Shown in pieces: positions 1-7,704 of a DNA stretch of 11,126 bases. Where the stretch lies: assembly GCA_003024985.2 (NCBI GenBank), contig PXIH01S0019294.1, one strand, 5' to 3'. This DNA is from Euperipatoides rowelli (taxonomy: Eukaryota > Onychophora > Udeonychophora > Euonychophora > Peripatopsidae). Each line of letters starts with the position of its first letter. Positions within the stretch are counted from its first letter, which is position 1. The notes below the pieces were generated by a model. That model was not told the origin of the DNA, did not search any database, and saw only the letters and a program-made list of their open reading frames with translations. A program made the translations under genes and the position numbers.

Positions 1-489
1 TAAATATCTAAAGATTTACATGGGCTGTATATTGTTTTTTTTTGTTGAAGAGAAGAACAAATGTAATATTTGTATTTTTATTTGTAAAGAAAAAATATTT
101 ATTTTTCAAATAATATTTTTTGTTGTCAAAGAATCACTTTAAAATATTTTATTTTATTATATTAGCCAGATTAGATTTAAAAAACTCTTGTAATAGTGCA
201 GGTGCCAGTCAGACGGCAGTTTTGCGTGTTTAGAGTAGCCAATGAGAGCAAAGAGAGACTGAAAGGTGTGAAAGTAGTGTTCGAAATCAGTTTTGGATAA
301 AGTTTTGAGTAGAAGAAGAAGAGAGATATAGAGCGGGCATTGAAGTGACAACATCGTTGAAAAGCAGGGAGCAGAAAAAGTTGTCAAATAAATTTTGCAG
401 TAGTAATTGAAGCAGAGAGAGTGGGGAACTTTGTTAGCGAACATTAGAAGAAGAAGCAGATATATTAGTGACAGAGTCATATTTAAAAG
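1..489. other. AT-rich DNA with a purine-rich island, no gene recognised
   Basis: Positions 1-180 are A/T runs. From about 190 to 480 the plus strand is richer in G and A, with many GAGAGA and AGAAGAAG stretches, and differs in composition from both sides. An AATAAA lies at about 389. The composition would suit an untranslated region or a retrotransposon terminal region, but I see no terminal repeat pair, primer-binding site or convincing reading frame. The open frames across it are Leu/Ile-rich and low in complexity. No function is assigned. Confidence 0.5.
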
Positions 490-585
490 ACGAACATGCA
501 TGCTTTGTCCCCATTCTATTGCTGATTGGCTGTCCGTATCTATCCTTACTGGTTTTTCTGCCAATTCGTCCATTCCTAATTCTGT
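490..585 (-). pseudogene. Possible fragment of a Ty1/copia-type retrotransposon RNase H
   Basis: Read on the minus strand, about 32 codons give ELGMDELAEKPVRIDTDSQS followed by AIEWGQSMHVR. Copia-type polyproteins carry near their C-terminus an RNase H segment of the general form ELG-x(n)-KPV-x-I-x-x-D-N/S-Q-S-A-I. The TDSQSAI core is also found in RNase H domains of other retroelements. Here the catalytic-type Asp is encoded at 532-534. Downstream (below 490) the frame turns into Leu-rich AT-derived sequence. Upstream it meets the N at 586 and then a stop at 607-609. So at most a short truncated relic is present, with no reverse transcriptase, integrase or terminal repeats. The match rests on one short motif and could be chance. 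Confidence 0.3.
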
Positions 586-586
586 N
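586..586. other. Single-N assembly gap
   Basis: One ambiguous base at a composition change: GC-richer sequence to the left, AT-rich to the right. By analogy with the Ns at 7606 and 9936, which sit exactly at repeat/unique boundaries, I read it as a contig join. I found no copy of its flanks elsewhere in the window. Confidence 0.6.
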
Positions 587-1231
587 ACATATACTAAATG
601 CACACATTATAAGCGTTTCTACACATTATTCAGATCGCTATCAATACCAGATGATTTTCAGAATAGCCTACATCAATAGTTTTCTTTAGTCATAAAAAAG
701 ACAAACAGTACATACATAAAAAAAAACATATAGAAAATAATATACATGGTCCAATTTTTGGCATTAAAATTAGGCATACAATGCTTATGTTAATATGTAC
801 AAACAAGGTACAAATACACAAAATATGACCGAAAAACATACAAACAAATTTTATTGATAATTTGATTAATCTTTTGTGAAAATTTTGGAGTCATAAAAAG
901 CACTCAGTGTAAGAAAAAACCACTAAATTATCTTTCAAAGGTGAAATCTTGGTTCCTGATCTCTACAACGCTGCAGTAGGCTTTAATATTGATAGTACGG
1001 TATATTATAAAGAATAAAATCCTTGAATTTGTACAGCAAAAACTTAAATTTCCCTAGTCTGGTATTATTCAGAAGAATAAAATAATGCAGAGTTGGAGGG
1101 AGAGGAATGATAAAGTACAGTAATAGAGAAAGAACTTGAGAGATTGAAATTTGTACAAACTATTTAAATAAATTCTCACCTAATAAGGATAGAGAGAGGC
1201 GTGCAAAATATTACCATATTGTGTCATTAGC
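587..1231. other. AT-rich DNA, no gene seen
   Basis: No frame with protein-like composition on either strand. The stretch probably includes the 3' flank of the Tc1 relic that ends at 1232. I compared it by eye with the other flank (2250-2480) for terminal inverted repeats and found no convincing pair. Confidence 0.5.
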
Positions 1232-2249
1232 TTAGTACCTTTTAGATATGGGTTTACCCAACTTTAGGATGGTGTCATGTTATATCTTTTCACATGCTAG
1301 TTGTAAACTGGTCATCAAATCCCTAGTGTTAGAGAATTATCACTATGTTTTTTTTTCTCACAGTTTATGTTAGATCACAAATTCTCAATTGAATTGAGAT
1401 CTGGGACCTGACTTGGTCACGGACTGCAAATTTAATGATTTTCCTTCTTACAGGTAGCTTATATTTAGGAATAGAGAACTGGTTTTTCACTAGCTTGGAA
1501 GTCTGTTTGGGATCATTATCCTGCTTGGAAATAAAATCCCTTTCCCCAAATAATTTGTAGGAGATAACATCATGGCTTCTGGGAGCATGCTGATGTATTA
1601 TGGAGCCATCATACTCTCATCGATGGCAACCTGGCATAGATAATCTACACCACCAAATACAATACAGCACCACACCATAACTCTACTTCCATCATTTTTA
1701 TGTAAGCCATCAATGTATCACAATGAAATCTTTGTCCTCTTGTTTCTATAGCAGATCTTATGATCAGAGGAGAAGCTGGACCAAACAAGTTAAACTTGTT
1801 CTCATCAGACAAAAGCACAATCTTCAGAACTTCAGTGCAAATGTTTATTAGCAAAACTCAATCTAAATGCTTTTCATAAAACATGGCTTTACTGTGAATA
1901 AACGACAATAGATTTTTTCTCAGCTAGTCGATCCTTATTAATTCATCACCAACCTGATCTCTTTTTCATATCCAAGTGCTATGATCCCAATTTATTGGGC
2001 CATTGATTTGTTTTCATAAGAGCCATTAAAATAATTAATCTGTCCTTGGTGGATATTGTTTTCTTTCATGGAGACCTTATTTGGTGATTCATAGTGACTT
2101 GTGCAGCCACCCTGGCTAAATTCCACTTAATAGAAGACTCATTACATTTCAGTTGGTCGTCAAATCCTCTATTACTATGTCCACATTGTTGAAGTGTTGA
2201 TCATTCTTTTATGGTCATCAGTTAAATGATAACTAACTTTTGGAGCCAT
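1232..2249 (-). pseudogene. Decayed Tc1-family (DD34E) transposase
   Basis: Tc1 transposases bind terminal inverted repeats and move their element by DNA cut-and-paste into TA sites. On the minus strand a start reading MAPK lies at 2249-2247, the usual N-terminus of the family. In order come a helix-turn-helix-like stretch, KKTISTKDRLI (about 2030-2070), FANKHL, then LLSDENKFNLFG with the first catalytic Asp at 1804-1806. QDNDPKQTSKLVKN follows, with the second Asp at 1518-1520, and VPDLNSIENL with the Glu at 1384-1386. A C-terminal TILKLGKPISKRY and a TAA lie at 1232-1234. The span of about 1,018 nt equals the normal ~340-codon gene, so both ends are kept. It is dead: there are many in-frame stops and several frame changes, and 131 nt separate the second Asp and the Glu where 102 are expected. 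The glycine-rich HGGGSVMVWG region is barely recognisable. I found no terminal inverted repeats. An old inactive copy is the only sensible reading. Confidence 0.93.
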
Positions 2250-2591
2250 ATTAAATACAATAGCAAAAAGCCAAAGAAAAAAAAACCTCTTGAAACACTT
2301 TCAGTAGTGTTTATTAAAATGGCGATAAATCCAACTATTCTCACATATTTTTCATGAATGGGGGTTCATTTTAAAGTACAGGAAATTTGCATACAAAAAT
2401 ATATATATATATAATGCATAACTTATTTAGAATTTTAAGCCAGTCAAAATTGTACCCAATAACATTTTATTTATTTCATTCTTAAGGGGTATTTATAGTC
2501 TGCATATCAAAAAAGCATATCTTTCCCTCCAAATTTAGTTATCGGCACTCATTATCTAAAAGTTTACAATATCTATATAAAATATCTACAT
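2250..2591. other. 5' flank of the Tc1 relic, no gene seen
   Basis: AT-rich DNA upstream of the transposase start. It contains AAACACT and AGTGTTT as a 7-bp inverted pair near 2295 and a short AT dinucleotide run. The outer transposon end should lie here, but I could not pair it with the other side. Confidence 0.45.
2399..2413. repeat. (AT)n microsatellite
   Basis: Fifteen bases of uninterrupted AT alternation. Tc1-like elements insert at TA, so such runs are common near their ends. Here it could equally be ordinary AT-rich background. Confidence 0.8.
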
Positions 2592-2720
2592 CAGCAGTAG
2601 GCAATCATTTTATGCTCAGGGACTCATTTCAAAAATTAAAAAATAAACATATGAAGTAGCGAGCTCATTTGAAAAATTAGTGGGGAATGAGGGGAGGACG
2701 AGTGACACATTTTCTGGGCC
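2592..2720 (+). mobile_element. Possible terminal region of a hAT-type DNA transposon
   Basis: The stretch opens with CAGCAGTAGGCAATCATTTT and continues with a GGGACTC element and later a GGGCCATTT. Many hAT transposon ends have the form CAG-x-GGTAGGCAACC-x-TTTT followed by a GGGCCAC-like block, and this reads as a mutated version. Two related blocks, CTCATTTCAAAAATTA and CTCATTTGAAAAATTA, lie about 40 bp apart, which recalls the repeated subterminal motifs of hAT elements. I found no matching opposite end and no 8-bp target duplication, so the call is tentative. Confidence 0.28.
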
Positions 2721-2818
2721 ATTTCCAAAATTTCTAACCTACCATATTATTTTATTCTTGAATTAAGTATAAGTTATCCTTTTTGTAGCAATTTTTAACA
2801 TTGATGTCTGGGAAAATT

Positions 2819-2870
2819 TTATTTATTATTTATCCATTTTAACAAGATCTTCACCCATAGGGTGCTGTTT
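2819..2870 (+). repeat. Diverged dispersed repeat with hairpin, copy A
   Basis: A TTATTTATTATTTAT lead is followed by AGATCTTCACCCATAGGGTG. CACCC (2852-2856) and GGGTG (2860-2864) form a perfect 5-bp stem with an ATA loop. A related segment lies at 3005-3063 in the same orientation. The microsatellite lead plus hairpin would suit the tail of a retroposon, but I do not recognise the family. Confidence 0.4.
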
Positions 2871-3004
2871 AAATTTTAACAGAAATGGGATTGTAGATTA
2901 TGTATATTAATAAAATTATTGGAGCTTGGATTATATTTTTCCAATATTGTAAATCAATAAATAATTTATGTCAAATCAATGAATTGTTAGTAATTAAATG
3001 ATTT
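2871..3004. other. AT-rich spacer
   Basis: Spacer between the two related hairpin segments. There are no reading frames or motifs of note. Confidence 0.4.
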
Positions 3005-3063
3005 TTATTTATTATTATTTTACTTAAAGAAGTGAGATCTTGACCCTCAACAGGGTGTTGGTT
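3005..3063 (+). repeat. Diverged dispersed repeat with hairpin, copy B
   Basis: A TTATTTATTATTATTTTA lead is followed by GAGATCTTGACCCTCAACAG and then GGTGTTGGTT. ACCCT (3043-3047) and AGGGT (3052-3056) form a 5-bp stem with a CAAC loop. It shares the order of TTATTTATT lead, AGATCTT, stem and GTG-TG with copy A, starting 186 bp further on. Stem and loop sequence differ but pairing is kept. Confidence 0.4.
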
Positions 3064-5247
3064 CATATCTCCTTTTTATGTTGGAATAATTAATTTTTTT
3101 TTTTTTTTGCTTCACAAAGTTTACTTTTATTATTATTACTAAAAAAAAAATCAAATTAGCAATAAGAAAATAAGCAATGATAATTAATTACCATAATGAC
3201 CAAAATTTCTCACGATGATCTTGAATTACTATGAGAATATCAATAACCAATGAAATTAAAGGTTTAGTTGAAAACCTGTGATGTCATGATGTTTATTCTG
3301 TAAACAAGACAAACATTAAAGATGGCCGCCTCTATTAACAGAAGCTATTAAACTTTTAAAATCTGATATTTGGACTAATTTTCTAATAAATGTAACACAA
3401 ATATATAAATAAACACAAGTAGGTCGGAAAAAAAAAATATTTTACAGTCTAATATGTTCAATTTAAAAATCAATAATCTCATTCAAAAAGTTGTATTTTT
3501 TTCATATTCCTGAATCCTGTACCGGTACCATAAGCCTACTGGCCATATTCTGCTTGACCAATAAGTTGGATGGGTTTGTTCTTAATAAAAATATACAAAT
3601 ATTTTATATTTATTTTCATTTCTAATTTAAGCCAGAAAATAAAATATATATTTTAAATTTCTTGCTGGGTGAATCATGTCGAATAGGTAGATGCACGTGC
3701 ACGGACGGTGCACCTGCTTGTATCGGGCTTGCTGTCCTTGGTCTGCATGTTAGCTGATTTGTGAACAGATATAATTGCAATAATTCATTTTAGTATATTA
3801 GCCATTATGGCCTCATTATAATCTCTCTACTTTAGTCACCTTCTCCAATATTTCATTTATCTTTTAATCAATTTTTAGAGATATTCCCCACCTTACCATT
3901 TATTATTTCAAAATATTTATTATACTGTTTATTTACTCTAAATGTTTACATTAAAAAAAAAACAGAAAATAGATGCACAAAGTTTTAATAACTTACATCA
4001 CAAATATTTTAGTAAATTGTTACACATTTCTTCTATACCTAAATAATTTATTTTTATTTATATAGATCTGTAGATTAATGTTTGGTTTTCCAAATAATAG
4101 TAAAGAAAAAAAAAGAAAAATGACTCATAGAAAAACCATGCATCACTTAGAGTTACCAATGAATTCTTTTCTCTGAATTCAGGAAATCTTAGGTATTAGG
4201 AATGTAAAAATCTATGGAAATATGTTATTTAAGTATTAAAATAGATTGGTCTATTGGCCAACATTTCAAATATACTATACAGTAACAAGTAATAATTTAT
4301 AAAGAGAGTGTGGTATTTCTCAAATCATTCTTTTGTATGAGATTAATTGCCTGTACGTGTCATTTTATCTGGGCTTTATATTAAAATACCATTCTTTGTT
4401 TAAAAAACTTTCAAAAATTAGGTATTTGGTTTAAATATTTTTAAAATTTTGAACCATTTTTTATCTCGTTCCCCTTCCTTTTTTCCATTTATTCTTTTTT
4501 TTTCTTCAAAATTTCATAATCATAAAATGATTCAGTTTTGTTTTTAGATATTATTTCCCATTATAATACCAATTATTTTTATTACGATTTTGTTACAAAT
4601 TTTGGCAATATTTTTGGTAGAATAAATGCCACATTCATATTGTAATTCTACTCATCTGTATCAAACCTTCATAATATATTCATCATTCTTAATTATAGAG
4701 AAAGTTTTGAGACATTTTGTCGTAAATTTGGATAACTTTATCTAATTTCCTCCCAAATATATCAGCAATTTTTCTCAGAAAATTGTACAAATCTTTAGCA
4801 AATTTCATCAAAATTTACTCATCTATTTTTGAGGTATCATGGTCCCATAAGTTATGCATATAAATACAAATATACAAAGATAGAAACACACTCAGTTATA
4901 CAGATGGACAACTGTCAGCATATGTACAGATATACATCGTAATGATCTAAAGGAATTATTAATGATTCGAAGTTAAGCGGGGACCCAAACATGCTTATTA
5001 ATCAAAAATCACAATTAAAGCAAGAAAACAAGAAAATAAAAACTGACTACCTAATCAGTTATTTTAATTTATTTGTAGGTAGAGGAAGAAACATTTCATT
5101 TTTTTAGTTGACTTATTTAAAAATATATATTTTGCAGCAAATTCACAAACCTTTATTTTCCTTCAATAGCAGATATTTAAAGTAGCTAAGAAATATTAAA
5201 CTAAACGCTTTGTGATCGCTTGTTATAAATGAAGGCACTGGTGACAT
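3064..5247. other. Long AT-rich stretch without a recognisable gene
   Basis: More than 2 kb of poly-A/T runs and short interrupted frames on both strands, looking like intron or intergenic DNA. Local points are AAGATGGCCGCC near 3319, a GTACCGGTAC palindrome at 3519-3528, a GC-rich palindromic patch near 3690-3716 and scattered A/T homopolymers. I see no exon with both splice sites and protein-like codons, and no RNA gene. Confidence 0.5.
3691..3716. repeat. GC-rich palindromic patch
   Basis: ATGCACGTGCAC, then GGACG, then GTGCACCTG. TGCACGTGCA is a 10-bp self-complementary word, and GTGCAC (itself a palindrome) occurs twice around a 5-nt spacer, so a short hairpin can form. The patch holds CACGTG, the E-box core bound by bHLH proteins. 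It stands out as a CpG-containing island in AT-rich DNA. A functional site is only a guess. Confidence 0.4.
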
Positions 5248-5288
5248 CTGGAAGTGATGTCATAGATTTTCCGTGATATCACTTCCAG
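5248..5288. repeat. 15-nt inverted repeat
   Basis: The left arm CTGGAAGTGATGTCA (5248-5262) and right arm TGATATCACTTCCAG (5274-5288) are reverse complements at 14 of 15 positions, with an 11-nt loop. Further TGACATC and GATGTCAT words occur on both sides (5242, 5327). The arms are long enough to be more than AT-rich noise. It may be the remnant of a small hairpin transposon, but no target duplication was identified. Confidence 0.6.
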
Positions 5289-6264
5289 TGTTATCAAATT
5301 CCATGAGAGTTTCGTGATTTAGGGAGTGACATCATTAGAATCCATAACATTACTTTCAGAGGTTGTTAAACTAACATGTCATATCTACTTGTGGCAAAAT
5401 GTTACATGAAAATTATACTTATGTTAGTTATTTAAGCTAAAAGTTGGTTCTTCTTTGTTTTGGACCACTATTCTCTTTCAATTTTAGATTGGTACCATAT
5501 AAATAATGTGGGTTAATGATCAATTTTTAAAAAAAAGAGGACCGCCCACATTAATTTCTTTACAGAAATGCTTTCTGATAAATTACCAAAAAATATATTT
5601 TATTTTTCAATTAAATACTTTGATTCTGGTCATGCTGGCCTGTACAGACCTTAGTTGCAACTATGTGTATAATAGACTAAATTTGTATAATAGATTTGTA
5701 TCTTGAACGTCAAAAGTAAAAAAATTTAATTTAAAAATTGAAGAATATCAATGGAAATTATTTAAAAACATAATTCACAAAATAAATAAATATTTAAAAA
5801 AAAAATGTTATTTAAAGTTTAAAAAAATATTTTGACTTATTACTCACTTATTACAAACAATAACTTTAAATATCTTAAAATATTTTCAAATGAGATATCG
5901 ATAAAGACCTTACTTTCGAGCCGACAGATACACTACCACTTACAGTGTTAATAAATTTCACAATAGGATACATAAGGGAAACACATTTAGAATAGACGTC
6001 TTGTTTTACATAGAATTCAATGATACATACACAATTTTTTAATTCCCAACAAACTTAATACCAAAATAAATGTAAAATAACACAATTTTTGAACGATCGC
6101 TTTCACACATTTAATCAAATGAAAAAACTTACTATTTACAAAACTGCTCAACTATCAATTGTAAATTTTATAATAAAAAACTATACTATTCTCCACAAAT
6201 ACTGTCGTTTTCTAGTCAATAGATTTTACATTCCACATATAAATTGCCCTCGACTGTATATATT
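5289..6264. other. AT-rich stretch without a recognisable gene
   Basis: Open frames of about 60 codons (for example 5506-5706 and 6089-6274, plus strand) are rich in Leu, Ile, Asn, Tyr and Lys. They look like random reading of AT-rich DNA. I see no splice-bounded exon, RNA gene or transposon hallmark. Confidence 0.5.
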
Positions 6265-6795
6265 GTGGATTTGAAGAGAACACAGCACATACACACACTG
6301 TTCCCATTGAAATCAGTTTAACCAGTTGGGAACTGGTTAAGAACAAATCTTAAAATTCAAACCATGCCTGACAGTATCTTGCAAATGTTCCATCTGCTAC
6401 AAAGTGAAAAAAATTAAGTTTGTAGCAAATGTGGATTTGAAGAGAAAAGAGCATATACATTCCCATTGTAATAAGTTGCAACCAGTTAGGAACTGGTTAA
6501 GAACACATCTTAAAAATCAAACCATGCCTGATAGTATCCTGCATGGTACTAGAGACTGCAAATGTTCCATCTGCTACAAAGTGAAAAAAGTTAAGTTTGT
6601 AGCAATTGTGGATTTGAAGAGAATAGAGCACATACACACACACTGTTCCCATTGAAGCACATACACACACTGTTCCCATTGAAATTAGTTGCAACCAGTT
6701 ATGAACTGGTTAAGAACAAATCTTAAAATTCAAACCATGTCTGACAGTATCCTGCAAATGTTCCATCTGCTACAAAGTGAAAAAATTTAAGTTTT
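6265..6795 (+). repeat. Tandem repeat, three units of 166-188 bp
   Basis: Each unit starts GTGGATTTGAAGAGAA. It runs through an AC-rich stretch (CATACACACACTGTTCCCATTG), the palindrome AACCAGTT-N3-AACTGGTT, then AAACCATG(C/T)CTGA, CAAATGTTCCATCTGCTACA and AAGTGAAAAA. Units are 6265-6430, 6431-6607 and 6608 to about 6795. Unit 2 lacks part of the AC stretch and has an 18-20 bp insertion after CCTGCATGG. Unit 3 carries an internal duplication of the AC-rich segment (6628-6656 and 6657-6683). The units are similar enough to have arisen by recent duplication. An 83-codon open frame across units 1-3 (6404-6655) is a product of the repeat. I do not recognise the family; a fragment of a transposon or old exon could have been the seed. 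Confidence 0.92.
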
Positions 6796-6968
6796 ATCTG
6801 TTTTTCTAATTAAAACAATATGGCAAATTAGATGCAAATTTATGTATATGAATACAATATGAAATCAAATTCAATTTTGCATACTAACTATAAATGAAAT
6901 GCATCTTCATAAAGGTACCTATCTTAATTGGAAGATATTTCAGGATAAATGGATGAGCAATGATGTTG
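6796..6968. other. Spacer between two repeat arrays
   Basis: About 170 bp of AT-rich non-repetitive sequence. Nothing recognised. Confidence 0.5.
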
Positions 6969-7056
6969 ATATAATCTCTGACTCAAGAATATTATAATCT
7001 CTGACTCAAGGGTAATAAAATCTCTGACTCAAGAATAATACAGCCTTGGACTCCAA

Positions 7057-7094
7057 TCAAAGATTATATTACTCAAGAGTAATATAATCCCTGA
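7057..7094. repeat. Hairpin from an inverted minisatellite monomer (block 1)
   Basis: The left arm TCAAAGATTATATTACTC (7057-7074) and right arm GAGTAATATAATCCCTGA (7077-7094) pair at 16 of 18 positions with a 2-nt AA loop. The left arm is a monomer in reverse orientation. In the next higher-order unit the corresponding site has lost most of the left arm, reading AATCAAAGCTTAAGAGTAAT. Confidence 0.8.
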
Positions 7095-7543
7095 CTTGAG
7101 AGTAATTATAATCTCTACTCAAGAATAATATGAGTAACATAATCTCTGACTCAAGAGTAATTTAATCTCTGACACAAGAGTTTTCTGACTCAAGAGAAAT
7201 AATTTCTGACTCAAGAATATTATAATCTCTGACTCATGGGTAATAAAATCTCTGACTCAAGAATAATATAGCCTTTGACTCCAATCAAAGCTTAAGAGTA
7301 ATATAATCCCTGACTTGTGAGTAATTATAATCTCTACTCAAGAGTAATATGAGTAACATAATCTCTGACTCAAAAGTAATTTAATCTCTGACACAAGAGT
7401 TCTCTGACTCAAGAGAAATACTTTCTGACTCAAGAATATTATAATCTCTTCTCAATGGTAGTATAATCTCAGACTCAAGACTAATAGTAATCTCTTACTC
7501 AAGAGGTCTTTGATTCTAGAGTAATATAATCTCTGACTCAAGA

Positions 7544-7603
7544 ATAATCTCTACTTAATGGCAGTATAATCTCGTACTCAAGATAATATAATCTCTGACT
7601 CAA
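7544..7603 (+). repeat. 60-bp segment identical to 9937-9996
   Basis: From ATAATCTCTACTTAATGGCA to ATCTCTGACTCAA, all 60 bases match the sequence immediately after the N at 9936. The match stops at once on both sides. This segment ends two bases before the N at 7606. It reads as a shared contig-end overlap in the assembly, though a real duplication inside the minisatellite is not excluded. Confidence 0.95.
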
Positions 7604-7605
7604 GT

Positions 7606-7606
7606 N
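7606..7606. other. Single-N assembly gap at the end of minisatellite block 1
   Basis: The N falls exactly where minisatellite changes to unrelated unique sequence, so it marks a contig join. True gap size is unknown. Confidence 0.8.
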
Positions 7607-7612
7607 GAAAAT

Positions 7613-7704
7613 ATTGTTTGTGAAATATAGCCTAGAAGATAGTTATTGTTTGTGAAATATTAGCCCGGAGGACAGTTATCGAGAATTACGGCCAGGAGGA
7701 GTTT
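7613..7704 (+). repeat. 32-bp tandem repeat, about 2.8 copies
   Basis: ATTGTTTGTGAAATATAGCC (from 7613) recurs from 7645 as ATTGTTTGTGAAATATTAGC, followed by CTAGAAGATAGTT and CCGGAGGACAGTT respectively. A third, shorter and more diverged copy follows from about 7679 (ATCGAGAATTACGGCCAGGA). This opens the non-repetitive 2.3-kb segment. Tandem short repeats at the front of a GC-richer stretch are seen in some retrotransposon 5' ends and promoters; here this is only a suggestion. Confidence 0.75.

Larger units (their letters stand above)
6969..7605 (+). repeat. Minisatellite block 1, ~23-bp monomer with TGACTCA
   Basis: The monomer is close to GTAATATAATCTCTGACTCA plus AGA. By my count the exact heptamer TGACTCA occurs about 13 times. 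On top of the monomer there is a higher-order repeat: the landmark ACTCAAGAATATTATAATC starts at 6981, 7209 and 7428, giving periods of 228 and 219 bp. The first higher-order unit contains an inverted monomer forming an 18-bp hairpin (7057-7094). The block stops at the N at 7606. Such arrays grow by slippage and unequal exchange. Confidence 0.95.

Noticed and set aside
157-489. Minus-strand continuation of the open frame below the RNase H-like motif
   Set aside because: Leu-, Tyr- and Phe-rich low-complexity reading of purine-rich DNA (AGAAGAAG read in reverse). It looks like a frame by composition only.
407-689. Two overlapping plus-strand frames of 73-90 codons
   Set aside because: They cross the N at 586, overlap each other in different frames and have no recognisable domain.
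880-2480. Terminal inverted repeats of the Tc1 relic
   Set aside because: Words such as AAAGTACAG occur on both sides but in direct orientation, and no inverted pair at TA sites was found.
3310-3335. YY1-like site AAGATGGCCGCC
   Set aside because: Close to AAGATGGCGGC but not identical, isolated, and with no promoter context.
5506-5706. 66-codon plus-strand frame
   Set aside because: Leu/Ile/Asn/Tyr-rich, typical of AT-rich random sequence, with no splice-site support or domain.
6089-6274. 61-codon plus-strand frame
   Set aside because: The same AT-driven composition; it ends just inside the first tandem unit.
6404-6694. Open frames on both strands over the three-unit tandem repeat
   Set aside because: They arise from repetition of one sequence and are broken by stops in neighbouring units. 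They are reported as repeat, not gene.
6969-7605. CRISPR-like array of short repeats
   Set aside because: Units are directly adjacent and mutually diverged, with no unique spacers of constant length, and the sequence is eukaryotic. This is a minisatellite.
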